From the NCBI RefSeq assembly GCF_020181035.1, contig NZ_JAIQYY010000017.1, forward strand, positions 63,290 through 127,289: DNA of 64,000 nucleotides, written 5' to 3'. The DNA comes from Streptomyces sp. CoH27 (GTDB taxonomy: Bacteria > Actinomycetota > Actinomycetes > Streptomycetales > Streptomycetaceae). The stretch's first letter is position 1, and every line of letters begins with the position of its first letter. Shown here piece after piece: positions 52,401-60,783 of the stretch. The position numbers were made by a program, and so were the translations under genes. Below the pieces are notes generated by a model that saw nothing but the letters and a program-made list of their open reading frames with translations, was not told the DNA's origin and did not search any database.

Positions 52401-54229
52401 ACACCGGCGCGGCCCTCACCCTGCAGGCAGCCGACATCAACGGCGACGGCACTCCCGACCTGTGGACCACCGGAGCCGGCGCCGCCACCACCGCGAACCT
52501 GTTCACCAACCTGTCCACCACCACGTCGGCCACGCTCACGCAGAACCTCGACACCCTCACCGCCGCCCACGACACCTGGCCCCTCAATGACGCCCAGACG
52601 GGTGCCATCTCCACGGCCCGGGACACGACCGGCGCCTTGAGCGCGACCGGCAGTGGCGGGGCGACCTGGGCCAGCGGCGACCTGTTCTCCGCCGCCGCCC
52701 ACTTCGACGGCACCGGCACACTGAAGACCAGCGGCCCCGCCGTCACCACCAACGGCAGTTTCACCGTCTCCGCGTGGGTCGAGCCCGAGTCCCTCGGCGG
52801 CACCGTCCTCAGCCAGAAGGGATCCAGCACGTCCGGCTTCGCCGTCTACTCCGACGCGGCGTCCAAGACCTGGCGGTTCCAGATGGCGCAGAGCGACTCC
52901 ACGTCCGCCACCACGGACACCGCCACGGCCAGTGGGCTCACCGCCCAGATCGGCGCCTGGGCCCGGCTGACCGCCACCTATGACGCCTCAGCCGGCACCA
53001 TGACCCTCTACGTCAACGGCAAGCAGGCGGCGACCGCCACCCACACCACCAAGTGGAACGCCACCGGCGCCTTCGTCATCGGCAACGGCAACGGCAGCGC
53101 CGCCTTCACCGGCAGCGTCGCGGACGTGACCACCTACCAGCAGGCCCTCACCGCCCCGCAGATCGCCGCCCTGGCCGACGTCCCCTACGTCCCCTCCGGC
53201 ACGGTGATCGCCCAGGCGACGGGGGACTTCAACGGCGACGGCAAGACCGACGTCGCCCACCTCATCGACGCCGGCAGCGGGCACGACGCCATCACCGTCG
53301 CGCTGGCCGACTCGGCGGGTGACGGCGGCTTCCAGCCCGTCCGTCTCGTCTGGGACGACCCGGTCTTCGGGCCGGGCATCCAGTCCATGGCCGCGGGCGA
53401 CTTCAACGGCGACGGCAAGACCGACCTCGCTCTGTACTACAACTACAGCGACGGCCAGCACGACGCGATCTTCACGCTCACGTCGACGGGCGGCGGCGGA
53501 TTCACCTCCCCGGTCAAGCAGTGGGACGACACCGCGTTCGGTCCGGGCACCAAGTTCATGGCGGCCGGGGACTTCAACGGCGACCACAAGACCGACCTCG
53601 CTCTGTACTACACCTACAGCGACGGTCAGCACGACGCCGTGTTCACCCTCACCGCCGCGTCCTCCGGCAGCGGCGCTCTGGCCACGCCGGCCAAGCAATG
53701 GGACGACACCGCCTTCGGCCCCAACACGAAGATGTTGACGGCCGGGGACTTCAACGGCGACGGCAAGACCGACCTCGCCCTCTTCTACAACTACACGGAC
53801 AACAACAACCAGCACGACGCGATCTTCACCATGACCGCGGGCACCGCCGGTGCCTTGTCCGCACCGGCCAAGATCTGGGACGACACCAGCTTCGGCCCCA
53901 ACACCAAGTCCATGACCGCGGGTGACTTCAACGGCGACGGCAAGGCCGACATCGCCCTGTTCTACAACTACGCGGACAACAACAACCAGCACGACGCGAT
54001 CCTCACCTTGCCCGCCGGCGCCTCCTCCCCCAGCACCGTGTGGTCGCAGAGCGACTGGGGACCGAACACCCGGTTCATGACCGCCGGTGACTTCAACGGC
54101 GACGGCAAGGCCGACCTCGCCCTGTACTACGACTACCCGACCCAGATTCCGGCTGAGTTCACCCTCACCGCCGACAGCAACAACGACGGCGGCCTCGCAT
54201 CGCCTGTCCGCCGCTACACCGACCAGTAA
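49499..54229 (+). CDS. Giant secreted surface protein: DNRLRE-like, LamG and FG-GAP repeats
   Basis: A 1576-residue exported protein. A signal peptide (about 1-40, ending SASAA) precedes an N-terminal region ending in a DNRLRE-like domain ('HSSSYWKSSDLLRVGDQYW', about 345-425). A long Gly/Thr/Ser-rich beta region with two isolated calcium loops ('DLTGDNIPD', 'DINGDGTPD') follows. A LamG/concanavalin-like jelly-roll (about 1030-1225, 'GSFTVSAWVEPESLGG') comes next, then six FG-GAP/VCBS repeats (about 1234-1554) with calcium motif 'DFNGDGKTD'. Each repeat carries the same 'WDD..FGP' strand. Such proteins bind sugars or surfaces. GTG 49499 has an AAGGG site. It diverges from the Rhs gene (270 bases) and precedes the lectin gene, suggesting they belong with the toxin. 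Confidence 0.88.
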   Translation: MSSSPPQRQAIWRAVSAPVVVMTLAAGISALPVASASAAALSSSTHKAGTAASFGLTAEEASAKARKTGKDTAATAATTDSSTLTAHPNGTFTLTQSLAPARKRFGHTWKTLDPTLHKNADGSIATAVTSSDLTLSGGGSGPLAVMDSRGRSLALSLPMRLPAPTLSGATATYRDVLSGVDLIVTADAQGGFSEVLAVKNAQAAANPALAQLTLATRAHGVTVSADHAGNITAADRGRHPVFTASAPQMWDSASSHVSAASVVHDPLTGRDVDRASGQPVNSSAQGPGKGAHHAGIATKVTAKGIALTPPGSLLRGHRTVYPVYIDPDFNAPSASSPRQAWTQTNSYYHSSSYWKSSDLLRVGDQYWDSPTFTARSFVQIGVPSQIYGSTVLSSQLNFTEEWSPSCTATPVQLWKTGTISSSTTWDNPPSMISEVGSQTVAHGWDSSCPAAGVGFDIGSVMQSAANAKTSNLTFGLEAGDETDKYGWKEFANTITVSTTYDHKPDTPTHLTTSPSTSCQDDAIVGDGNVTLYAGMSDPDGGSLGAHFQLFPHGNTSTVIAQSDSNSLTGQSGSTAVYVIPKATLEQAAGGKVTEFDWNVAVSDFKYWGSTSTTCHFSFDPTRPGTPVIAQPGSTTIGQPFTVAIAPPGTGTTPSSYEYQLNGGAPVNVIANSSGNATISVTPTRHTNVLSVSSLSAGSNYGDTASVTFNSANPASPQGDGDLTGDNIPDLLTVGHQNGLPSGLWLAGGKADTGKTTGDGHVVSSPSDIGANGSGLNTAGSPSDFDGAMAFTGPFTGSGFQDVLVYYPTGSNAGGGAIINGNGDGSPLATRYNEDVHNITSLSLQDFNGDSPLQLGAAGTTSAGGSPYPDLIGVSGDATNGYALNIYQAQGILGSWMAWPLTVNTPDGTADWNNWQLATMQVPGSNGSSTAMFLWNKSTGRLDLWENLSADPYGGTLTYTDYPVATGFHTGAALTLQAADINGDGTPDLWTTGAGAATTANLFTNLSTTTSATLTQNLDTLTAAHDTWPLNDAQTGAISTARDTTGALSATGSGGATWASGDLFSAAAHFDGTGTLKTSGPAVTTNGSFTVSAWVEPESLGGTVLSQKGSSTSGFAVYSDAASKTWRFQMAQSDSTSATTDTATASGLTAQIGAWARLTATYDASAGTMTLYVNGKQAATATHTTKWNATGAFVIGNGNGSAAFTGSVADVTTYQQALTAPQIAALADVPYVPSGTVIAQATGDFNGDGKTDVAHLIDAGSGHDAITVALADSAGDGGFQPVRLVWDDPVFGPGIQSMAAGDFNGDGKTDLALYYNYSDGQHDAIFTLTSTGGGGFTSPVKQWDDTAFGPGTKFMAAGDFNGDHKTDLALYYTYSDGQHDAVFTLTAASSGSGALATPAKQWDDTAFGPNTKMLTAGDFNGDGKTDLALFYNYTDNNNQHDAIFTMTAGTAGALSAPAKIWDDTSFGPNTKSMTAGDFNGDGKADIALFYNYADNNNQHDAILTLPAGASSPSTVWSQSDWGPNTRFMTAGDFNGDGKADLALYYDYPTQIPAEFTLTADSNNDGGLASPVRRYTDQ
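53217..54165 (+). repeat. Six FG-GAP/VCBS coding repeats
   Basis: Six units of about 160-190 bases within the CDS, each carrying GACTTCAACGGCGACnnCAA (calcium loop). Internal units are nearly identical at the DNA level (for example around 53400 and 53570), so recombination between copies can change repeat number. Confidence 0.85.
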
Positions 54230-54246
54230 CGACACGCCGACCACGA

Positions 54247-54281
54247 CCGGACCGGGCACCTTCCAAGGGGGCCCGGTCCGG
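54247..54281 (+). promoter_or_regulatory. Intergenic hairpin directly upstream of the lectin ribosome site
   Basis: CCGGACCGGG (54247-54256) pairs perfectly with CCCGGTCCGG (54272-54281), 15-base loop. It lies between the stop of the FG-GAP gene and the AAGGAGG (54290-54296) of the lectin gene. It could be a partial terminator lowering downstream expression or an mRNA processing/stability element. Confidence 0.55.
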
Positions 54282-54302
54282 CTCATTCCCAAGGAGGAAC
54301 GG

Positions 54303-57110
54303 GTGACCCAGCACACCCTGAGGAGCGGATGCATCGCGGTCGCCGCGGCATGCGCCCTCGCTTCGGGGGCCCTGCCTCTGACCGCGGCCCCGGCCTCGGC
54401 CGACTCGCCCAGCGAGACGGTCGTACCGGCCGCGCTGCTGAACAACCCGCCCAAGGACAACGTCGTCTTCGCGGGCACCGGTGGCTTCTTGCACCGGTCC
54501 GACACCCAGTCCACCTTCGTGTGGACGAAGTACGCGGGCGGACCGGACATCCCGGTACCGCAGGTCACGGGGAACTTGGCGCCCGGGTACCGGGGCGCGG
54601 GTTCCGACGTGATGGCGACCCCGTCGGCCGACGGGTACCAGCTGCACGACATGGACGCGGACACGACCATCACCATCACCCCTGGTCCGGGCCAGAGTTA
54701 CCTGGGAACGTTCGGCTCGCGCGTGCTGACCGTCACCAGGGCCGCCGATGGAACGGTGACGGGCTTCCATGTGCTCGGCACGGCGAACGGGCAGCAGACC
54801 GACGCACCGGTCACCGGCTGGCCCGCGGGCGCCACGCTGCAGACGCCGGTGCTGGCCGGGGACGCCGACTCGGTGGTGATCCGCTACACCGACAGCACCA
54901 ACGGCACCACCGAGAACCGGCTCGCGCTGGTGGACCTGGCGACCGGAACGGTCACGCCCATCATGGGGCCACTGGCCCCCTTGGCCCACGTCGTGCTGTC
55001 TTCCAAGTACATCGCCTGGTACTCGGCATACGGAACCGACGGGACGTCATCGGCGGGGCAGGTGCACGTCGTGTCCCGCTCCGACCCCGGCGGAACGGAG
55101 ACCACCCTTCAGATCCCAGCGGCGCCGCTGGGCAGCGGGTACACCAGCCACGTGCGCTCCCTGGGCATCGCGGGCGACTCCCTGCTGATCGCCGACCTGG
55201 CGTCACACAGCGGTCCATTCACTCCGGACGACACGCTCGGCTACCCGCTCTACTCGATGCCACTGTCCGGCTCCGCCACCATGACCCCGGTCCTGGACCA
55301 CGTCTACTTCAACACGCTCAGGCAGGAGCCTGACGGCGTCGTCGCCGCCGGCGGCCCGGCCGCCACCGACTGGGCAGCCCACCTGTTCACCGCCGGACCA
55401 GACGGGACCCCGACCGGCACCGCCGTCGACTCCGACCCCGCCATACCCGCCCCTCTCGACGGCCTGGCCCTCGGCGGCGGGAAGCTGTTCACAGTCGAGC
55501 GCGGGACAGGCGGTGGGGATTACGTCTACGACCGAAGCGTCCAGCCGGGTTCCCCGCCCTCCTACGGCCCCCAGCAGGACTTCAGCGATTCCCTCGCCGC
55601 GACCGACTGCGACACCGCGGCCACCTGCAACCCGCCCATCGCCAACGGCGACGGGAGCATCTCCCAGCTGCGCCCGGGCGACAGCGTCCAAGGCGACGCC
55701 GTCGTCGTGAAGATCCCCGACCTGAACCCGATCCTGGTCACGCCGGGCGCCACCGGCGGCACCCTCGTCGACGCCGAGGGCCGCTACCTGGTCTACGACG
55801 GCGGCTCCACGAAGAAGCAGTACATCGGTGACGTGGACCCGGGTGCGGGCGGCACCAGCCACGTCCTCTTCACCCGCCCCATATCCGCCGCCGCACTGTC
55901 CGGCACCACCGTGTGGGTCCCCGGCAGCACCCCCGGCACGCTGACCCAGATCGACCTCACCACCCGGCGCACCGTCCAGACCGTGACGACCGACGCCCCC
56001 TGCGTGCCCAGCGAGCTGCAGGCCGCCGCCCAGCACTGGGTGTACTGGTCCTGCGGGCCGTCCGGCCCGGCCGGCGTGCACGACCTGGCCACCGGCAAGG
56101 ACATCCCCGTACCCGCCGGACTCGCCCAGCTCGGCGACGGATTCGTGGTCGAGCACGACACGTCGGCGGGCAAGCTGACCCTCACCGACGTCCACACCGA
56201 CACCCCCACCACCACCGACCTGGCCGACCTGCCCACCGGACCGGTCGCCGACGACCGCCGGGTGACCTGGGCCGTCGACAAGTATCAGGGCGGCATCGCC
56301 TACCTGGACAGCGGCAAGAACGTCCACCTCGTCGACCCGCACATCCCCGCTTCCACTCCCGCACCGGCCGCGGGCGCCTTCATGTACCCCGGCCAGCAGC
56401 TCGCCCCGGGACACAGCCTGAGCAGCTCGGCCATGACGCTGACCATGCAGACCGACGGCAACCTCGTGGCCCGCCTGAACACCGGCAAGGGCGCCGGCCA
56501 GGTGGTCTGGTCGACCGGGACGAGCGGCAACACCGGCGCGTACGCGGTGATGCAGAACGACGGCGAACTCGTCGTCTACAAGAGCACCGGCGGACCCGGC
56601 AGAGGCGGCGCCCTGTGGTCCGGCCCTGCGGACGGCGCGCCCGGCGCGTACGCCACCGTGCAGGACGACGGCAACATCGTCGTCTACGAGCAGGCAAGCA
56701 CCACACCGCTGTGGGCCAGCGGCACCAATGCCCACTCGCAGACCGTTCACGGCGGCACCACCCTCAAGCCCGGCTGGTGGACACAGGGCACCTACACCCG
56801 CCTGGTCATGCAGACGGACGGCAACCTGGTGCTCTACCGCCGGCGTGACGGCGCCGCCCTCTGGTCCAGCCGCACCTACGGCCACTCCGGCGCCTACGCC
56901 GTGATGCAGACGGACGGCAACGTCGTCGTCTACACCAGCACCGAAGGACCGGGCAAGGGCGGCGCCCTCTGGTCCAGCCACACCTACGGCCACTCCGGCG
57001 CCTACGCGATGGTGCAGAACGACGGCAACGTCGTCGTCTACACCAGCACCGGAGGACCGGGCAAGGGCGGCGCCCTCTGGGCCACCGGCACCAACACCAC
57101 GGCGCGATGA
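54303..57110 (+). CDS. Secreted propeller-like protein with C-terminal bulb-type (GNA-like) lectin repeats
   Basis: A 935-residue exported protein. It has a strong AAGGAGG site before GTG 54303, then a signal peptide (about 1-34). Residues about 40-690 form a repetitive all-beta region (WD/Kelch-like strands such as 'SDVMATPSADGYQLHDMD'), probably a beta-propeller. Residues about 695-935 contain B-lectin repeats with the mannose-binding type motif QxDxNxVxY: 'MQNDGELVVY', 'VQDDGNIVVY', 'MQTDGNLVLY', 'MQTDGNVVVY', 'VQNDGNVVVY'. This links it to sugar-recognising bacteriocins and surface lectins. It is in the same transcription unit as the FG-GAP protein, and divergent from the Rhs toxin. Target-cell or mycelial glycan binding is an inference. 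Confidence 0.88.
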   Translation: MTQHTLRSGCIAVAAACALASGALPLTAAPASADSPSETVVPAALLNNPPKDNVVFAGTGGFLHRSDTQSTFVWTKYAGGPDIPVPQVTGNLAPGYRGAGSDVMATPSADGYQLHDMDADTTITITPGPGQSYLGTFGSRVLTVTRAADGTVTGFHVLGTANGQQTDAPVTGWPAGATLQTPVLAGDADSVVIRYTDSTNGTTENRLALVDLATGTVTPIMGPLAPLAHVVLSSKYIAWYSAYGTDGTSSAGQVHVVSRSDPGGTETTLQIPAAPLGSGYTSHVRSLGIAGDSLLIADLASHSGPFTPDDTLGYPLYSMPLSGSATMTPVLDHVYFNTLRQEPDGVVAAGGPAATDWAAHLFTAGPDGTPTGTAVDSDPAIPAPLDGLALGGGKLFTVERGTGGGDYVYDRSVQPGSPPSYGPQQDFSDSLAATDCDTAATCNPPIANGDGSISQLRPGDSVQGDAVVVKIPDLNPILVTPGATGGTLVDAEGRYLVYDGGSTKKQYIGDVDPGAGGTSHVLFTRPISAAALSGTTVWVPGSTPGTLTQIDLTTRRTVQTVTTDAPCVPSELQAAAQHWVYWSCGPSGPAGVHDLATGKDIPVPAGLAQLGDGFVVEHDTSAGKLTLTDVHTDTPTTTDLADLPTGPVADDRRVTWAVDKYQGGIAYLDSGKNVHLVDPHIPASTPAPAAGAFMYPGQQLAPGHSLSSSAMTLTMQTDGNLVARLNTGKGAGQVVWSTGTSGNTGAYAVMQNDGELVVYKSTGGPGRGGALWSGPADGAPGAYATVQDDGNIVVYEQASTTPLWASGTNAHSQTVHGGTTLKPGWWTQGTYTRLVMQTDGNLVLYRRRDGAALWSSRTYGHSGAYAVMQTDGNVVVYTSTEGPGKGGALWSSHTYGHSGAYAMVQNDGNVVVYTSTGGPGKGGALWATGTNTTAR

Positions 57111-57126
57111 CGTAGTCGTACGAGCG

Positions 57127-58848
57127 TCAGCCGGGCTCGGCGGGGGGCACCGGGATGCTGGTGTGTCCCCCGGACTCGCCGCCGGACTTGTCGCCAGGCT
57201 CGTCGCCGGTGTCGGTCAGGGTCGCCGCCTCGCGCAGGGCCGCCCAGCGGGAGGCGCGGGCGAGGTCGTCGTGCCAGTCCGGGGGGAAGGGGTCGTCGGC
57301 GGGGAGGACGTCGTAGAACTCCTCCTCGCCGGTGGTGGCGCCGGTCCCGGCGGGCGCGGTCTCCGTCTGCGTGCCCGCGGCCTTCTTCAGTTCCTTCACC
57401 TTGCCCTTCTCCTTCACCTTGCCCTTCTCCTTCCCGTGCTTCTGCGCCTGCTCCTGCTCCTGCTCCTGCTCCTTGCTCTCCTCCTTCGTCCTGCCCTGCG
57501 CCGGGATCTCCGTGTCCCGCTTCCGGCGTGCCCACAGCCGCCACGCCCGTACCGTCAGGGCCACCGGCAGCGCGAACACCGCCGTCCAGGCGCCCGCCGC
57601 TCCCCCGGTCTGCCACCACACCGGGCCGAAGCGGGCCAGCGCGGCCACGCCCAAGGGGCCGCCTGACAGTCTGGCGAGCAGGGCGAGGACGGCCGCGCAG
57701 ACCAGTGCGGTCAGCAGGACCACCCCGGCGGTACCGGCCGCCGACCAGCGGGCCGACGCCGGTTCGTCCCGCTCCGGCCGCCGTACGGCCGCCCGCGCCA
57801 CGAACCACCCCGCCGTCACCCCGGCCACCACCGGCACCACCCCCGCCGCCCAGTTGGGGGGCGCCCCGGGGCCCGGGTCCGGTACCGCCGCCAGCAGCGG
57901 GAACGGCGGCAGGAGGAGGGGCGGGTGGGAGGCGAGCGCGTTGACCGCGTGTCCGGTGCCGAGGGTGAAGCCGGGGCCGAGGGCGTACGAGGCCGCCCAC
58001 ACCGCCGCGTTGGGGATCAGGGAGATCCCGAGCAGCAGGACCGCGAACCGTCCGGTCCAGCCCTCCGTCAGCTGGAGGAAGGAGGCCCGCGCCGCCCCGC
58101 CGTGCCAGACCAGCGACGCACCGACCAGCGCCGCCCCGCCGCCGAGGAGCGCGGCGGTCGCGGCACCGGCCGCCCGTACGGCCGTGCCCAGCCGCCGCCG
58201 CGCGTCCGTGCCGAACACCAGCCGCCGCACCGGCCCCGGCAGCACCACCAGCACACTCAGCACAGGCTCGCGCGGGCGGCCGTACGCCGACCACACCCCG
58301 GCCGCCGCCGAGACCGTCGCGACGAGTGGCAGACATGCCGTCACCCAGGGCCAGGCGGGGCGCAGTCCGGCGCCTGCGCAGTACAGGGCGGCCGGGCAGC
58401 CGACGGCGAGGTAGCCGAGGACGATCCCCGTCCACACCGTGTGGGCGGGTACGGGTGGCGGTGCGTCCTCGGCGTCGTCGGGCGGCGCGTCCACGGCGAT
58501 CCGGGCCGCCCGGTACACCAGCCAGAGCGGCAGCGCGAGCAGCAGCAGTGGGGTGACGCCGACCGGCATGGGCGCGCCGGAGAGCGTGTCGGTGCGGACG
58601 AGTTCGACACCGTGCGCCAGCAGCCACAGGGCGGCGGCGATGTGCAGCGCGCCCCCCGGACCGCTGTCGGGATACGGCGAGCTGACCCACAGCACCATCA
58701 TGAGCACGGCGAACGAGCCGAGCCCCAGTCCGGCGGCGACGGCACCGCCCAGGAGGCTCCCGGCGAGTCCGGGCGAGCGGTCGCGCAGCTGGGTCAGCAG
58801 GGGCGACAGCGACGGTCGGCGAGCGGTCATCGGGATCACGCCCGCCAT
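57127..58848 (-). CDS. DUF6350 family multi-pass membrane protein
   Basis: A 573-residue protein with about a dozen predicted helices (for example 'GGAVAAGLGLGSFAVLMMVLW' near the N-terminus) and a hydrophilic C-terminus of some 130 residues containing a charged coiled-coil-like Lys/Glu/Gln repeat ('KEEQEQ', 'KGKVKEKGKVKELKK'). DUF6350 is, as I recall, a Streptomyces-conserved family between succinyl-CoA synthetase and purN genes, which is the case here apart from the inserted Rhs block. The start is uncertain: ATG 58848, GTG 58839 or ATG 58830. Function unknown. Confidence 0.8.
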   Translation of the reverse strand: MAGVIPMTARRPSLSPLLTQLRDRSPGLAGSLLGGAVAAGLGLGSFAVLMMVLWVSSPYPDSGPGGALHIAAALWLLAHGVELVRTDTLSGAPMPVGVTPLLLLALPLWLVYRAARIAVDAPPDDAEDAPPPVPAHTVWTGIVLGYLAVGCPAALYCAGAGLRPAWPWVTACLPLVATVSAAAGVWSAYGRPREPVLSVLVVLPGPVRRLVFGTDARRRLGTAVRAAGAATAALLGGGAALVGASLVWHGGAARASFLQLTEGWTGRFAVLLLGISLIPNAAVWAASYALGPGFTLGTGHAVNALASHPPLLLPPFPLLAAVPDPGPGAPPNWAAGVVPVVAGVTAGWFVARAAVRRPERDEPASARWSAAGTAGVVLLTALVCAAVLALLARLSGGPLGVAALARFGPVWWQTGGAAGAWTAVFALPVALTVRAWRLWARRKRDTEIPAQGRTKEESKEQEQEQEQAQKHGKEKGKVKEKGKVKELKKAAGTQTETAPAGTGATTGEEEFYDVLPADDPFPPDWHDDLARASRWAALREAATLTDTGDEPGDKSGGESGGHTSIPVPPAEPG

Positions 58849-58948
58849 GCTCCCAACGGCACACGCTTTCCCGTCGTAACGGGCGAACTTCGGAAGTGTC
58901 GCTAAAGATATGATTATGTTCCTTATTCGTACGGAAGGGCAGCGCACG

Positions 58949-59770
58949 GTGACGCAGACTCAGGCGGATGCGGGCCTGACGCCCGCTCAGGCCTTCGACG
59001 CGCTGTACGCGTTCTGCGCCCCTGCCCTCGTACGCCAGACCTATCTGCTCACCGGACGACGGGAGCTGGCCCGGGAGGCGGTGGAGCGGGCGTTCCAGCT
59101 GGCCTGGCAGCGCTGGCCCGAGGTGGCGCGGGACCGGGATCCGGGCGGCTGGGTGCGGGCGGTGGCGTACGACTGCGCGCTCTCCCCCTGGCACCGCTTC
59201 CGCCCCCGCTACCGGAACCCGGAGCCGCCGCCCGCCGACCCGGCCGACCGCGCGGTACTGCACGCCCTGCTGGAGCTGCCGCCGTCGTACCGGCGCACGC
59301 TCGTCCTGTACGACGGTGTGGGCCTCGATCTGCCGGAGACGGCGGCGGAGACGGAGGCCAGCACCCCAGCGGCGGCGAACCGGCTGACCCACGCCCGGCA
59401 GGCGGTGGCGGCCCGCGTCCCGGAGCTTGCCGACCCCGCCGTGCTGCACCGCCGACTGCTCGAACTGGCCTCGGCGGAGCGGCTGCGCGCGCCCAGGCCG
59501 ACGGCGGTGCGGACCGTCGGCGAGCGGCGCAACGTCTTCTGGACCCGGGTGGCGATCGCGTTCACGGTGACGATCATCGGCGCGACGGCACTCACGCTGC
59601 GGACGGCACCGACGCACTACGAGCCGCCGGTCGCGCCGGCGGAGGCGGTCGCGGGAGTCCCGCCCCGGGTGGCGCCTGGTCCGCTGTCCCCGGCCGTGCA
59701 GGCCCTGCGCACGAAGCTGAGCACGTCGGAGCGGAGCGGCCCGGAGCGGCTGGTGCCGTTGGCCAGGTGA
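58949..59770 (+). CDS. Membrane-anchored ECF sigma factor-like protein
   Basis: A 273-residue protein. The first half resembles ECF sigma factors: region 2 ('AFCAPALVRQTYLLTGRRELA', then 'AFQLAWQRWPEV') and a shortened region 4 ('ALLELPPSYRRTLVLYDGVGLDLPETA'). The second half has one membrane helix ('IAFTVTIIGATALTLRTA', about 202-219) and a Pro-rich external tail, unlike ordinary sigma factors. GTG 58949 has GGAAGG upstream; the frame is open to 58910 and TATGAT (58908-58913) would be a -10 for a start just after it. It may be an inactive, membrane-tethered regulator rather than a sigma factor that directs transcription. Confidence 0.65.
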   Translation: MTQTQADAGLTPAQAFDALYAFCAPALVRQTYLLTGRRELAREAVERAFQLAWQRWPEVARDRDPGGWVRAVAYDCALSPWHRFRPRYRNPEPPPADPADRAVLHALLELPPSYRRTLVLYDGVGLDLPETAAETEASTPAAANRLTHARQAVAARVPELADPAVLHRRLLELASAERLRAPRPTAVRTVGERRNVFWTRVAIAFTVTIIGATALTLRTAPTHYEPPVAPAEAVAGVPPRVAPGPLSPAVQALRTKLSTSERSGPERLVPLAR

Positions 59771-59775
59771 ACGGC

Positions 59776-59811
59776 GGTAGGCCCGCCCCCACCGCGGGGA
59801 ACGGGCCTACC
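59776..59811. terminator. Bidirectional terminator between sigma-like gene and sucD
   Basis: GGTAGGCCCG (59776-59785) pairs with CGGGCCTACC (59802-59811); 16-base GC-rich loop. Three imperfect copies of GGCGCTGTTCAGC follow (59823-59877), running into the sucD stop. Confidence 0.75.
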
Positions 59812-59871
59812 GGCGTGCCTCTATGGCGTTGTTCAACTACGGCGCTGTTCAGCGTTCAGCTGCGGCGCTGT

Positions 59872-60756
59872 TCAGCCGGCCAGGATCTCGCGGGCGAGCT
59901 TGGCCGTCTCGGTCGGGGTCTTGCCGACCTTGACGCCCGCGGCCTCCAGGGCCTCCTTCTTGGCCTGTGCGGTGCCGGAGGAGCCGGAGACGATGGCGCC
60001 GGCGTGACCCATGGTCTTGCCCTCGGGCGCGGTGAAGCCCGCGACGTAGCCGACGACCGGCTTGGTCACGTTCTTCTTGATGAACTCGGCCGCGCGCTCC
60101 TCGGCGTCACCACCGATCTCACCGATCATCACGATGAGCTCGGTCTCCGGGTCGGCCTCGAACGCGGCCAGGGCGTCGATGTGGGTGGTGCCGATGATCG
60201 GGTCACCGCCGATGCCCACGGCCGTCGAGAAGCCGATGTCACGCAGCTCGTACATCATCTGGTACGTCAGCGTGCCGGACTTCGAGACCAGGCCGATGCG
60301 ACCCGGCTTGGTGATGTCGCCCGGGATGATGCCGACGTTCGACTGGCCCGGGGTGATGATGCCGGGGCAGTTCGGGCCGATGATGCGGGTCTTGTTGCCC
60401 TTCTTGCCGGCGTGCGCCCAGAAGGACGCCGAGTCGTGCACGGCGATGCCCTCGGTGATCACGACGGCCAGCGGGATCTCGGCGTCGATGGCCTCGACGA
60501 CCGCGTCCTTGGTGAACTTCTCCGGCACGAAGATGACGGAGACGTTGGCGCCGGTCTTCTCGATGGCCTCGGCGACCGTACCGAAGACCGGTACCTCGGT
60601 GCCGTCGAAGTCCACGGTGGTGCCCGCCTTGCGCGGGTTCACGCCGCCCACGACCTGCGTGCCGTCACCGAGCATGAGCTTGGTGTGCTTCATGCCGGTG
60701 GCACCGGTCATGCCCTGGACGATGACCTTGCTGTCCTTGTTGAGCCAGATAGCCAT
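59872..60756 (-). CDS. sucD: Succinyl-CoA synthetase alpha subunit
   Basis: A 294-residue subunit carrying the phosphohistidine. CoA-binding Rossmann fold 'GATGMKHTKLMLGDGTQVV' (about 18-36) and active-site His in 'MGHAGAIVSGSSG'. It forms the SucCD heterodimer with the preceding gene on this strand, converting succinyl-CoA, Pi and NDP to succinate, CoA and NTP in the TCA cycle. ATG 60756 lies 27 bases after the sucC stop. Confidence 0.97.
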   Translation of the reverse strand: MAIWLNKDSKVIVQGMTGATGMKHTKLMLGDGTQVVGGVNPRKAGTTVDFDGTEVPVFGTVAEAIEKTGANVSVIFVPEKFTKDAVVEAIDAEIPLAVVITEGIAVHDSASFWAHAGKKGNKTRIIGPNCPGIITPGQSNVGIIPGDITKPGRIGLVSKSGTLTYQMMYELRDIGFSTAVGIGGDPIIGTTHIDALAAFEADPETELIVMIGEIGGDAEERAAEFIKKNVTKPVVGYVAGFTAPEGKTMGHAGAIVSGSSGTAQAKKEALEAAGVKVGKTPTETAKLAREILAG

Positions 60757-60783
60757 GGTGTGTTGTGTCCTCGTCCTGAGTGC

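Noticed and set aside
52988..54679. Minus-strand frame opposite the FG-GAP repeats
   Set aside because: Antisense of calcium-loop repeats gives regular Val/Ala/Gly patterns that mimic a protein; no domain.
55203..56993. Minus-strand 596-codon frame opposite the lectin gene
   Set aside because: Shadow frame with no recognisable motif; the sense strand has signal peptide and lectin repeats.
41740..57126. Accessory block considered as prophage or integrative element
   Set aside because: No integrase, transposase, att-like repeats or tRNA end was seen; a toxin/adhesin island fits better.
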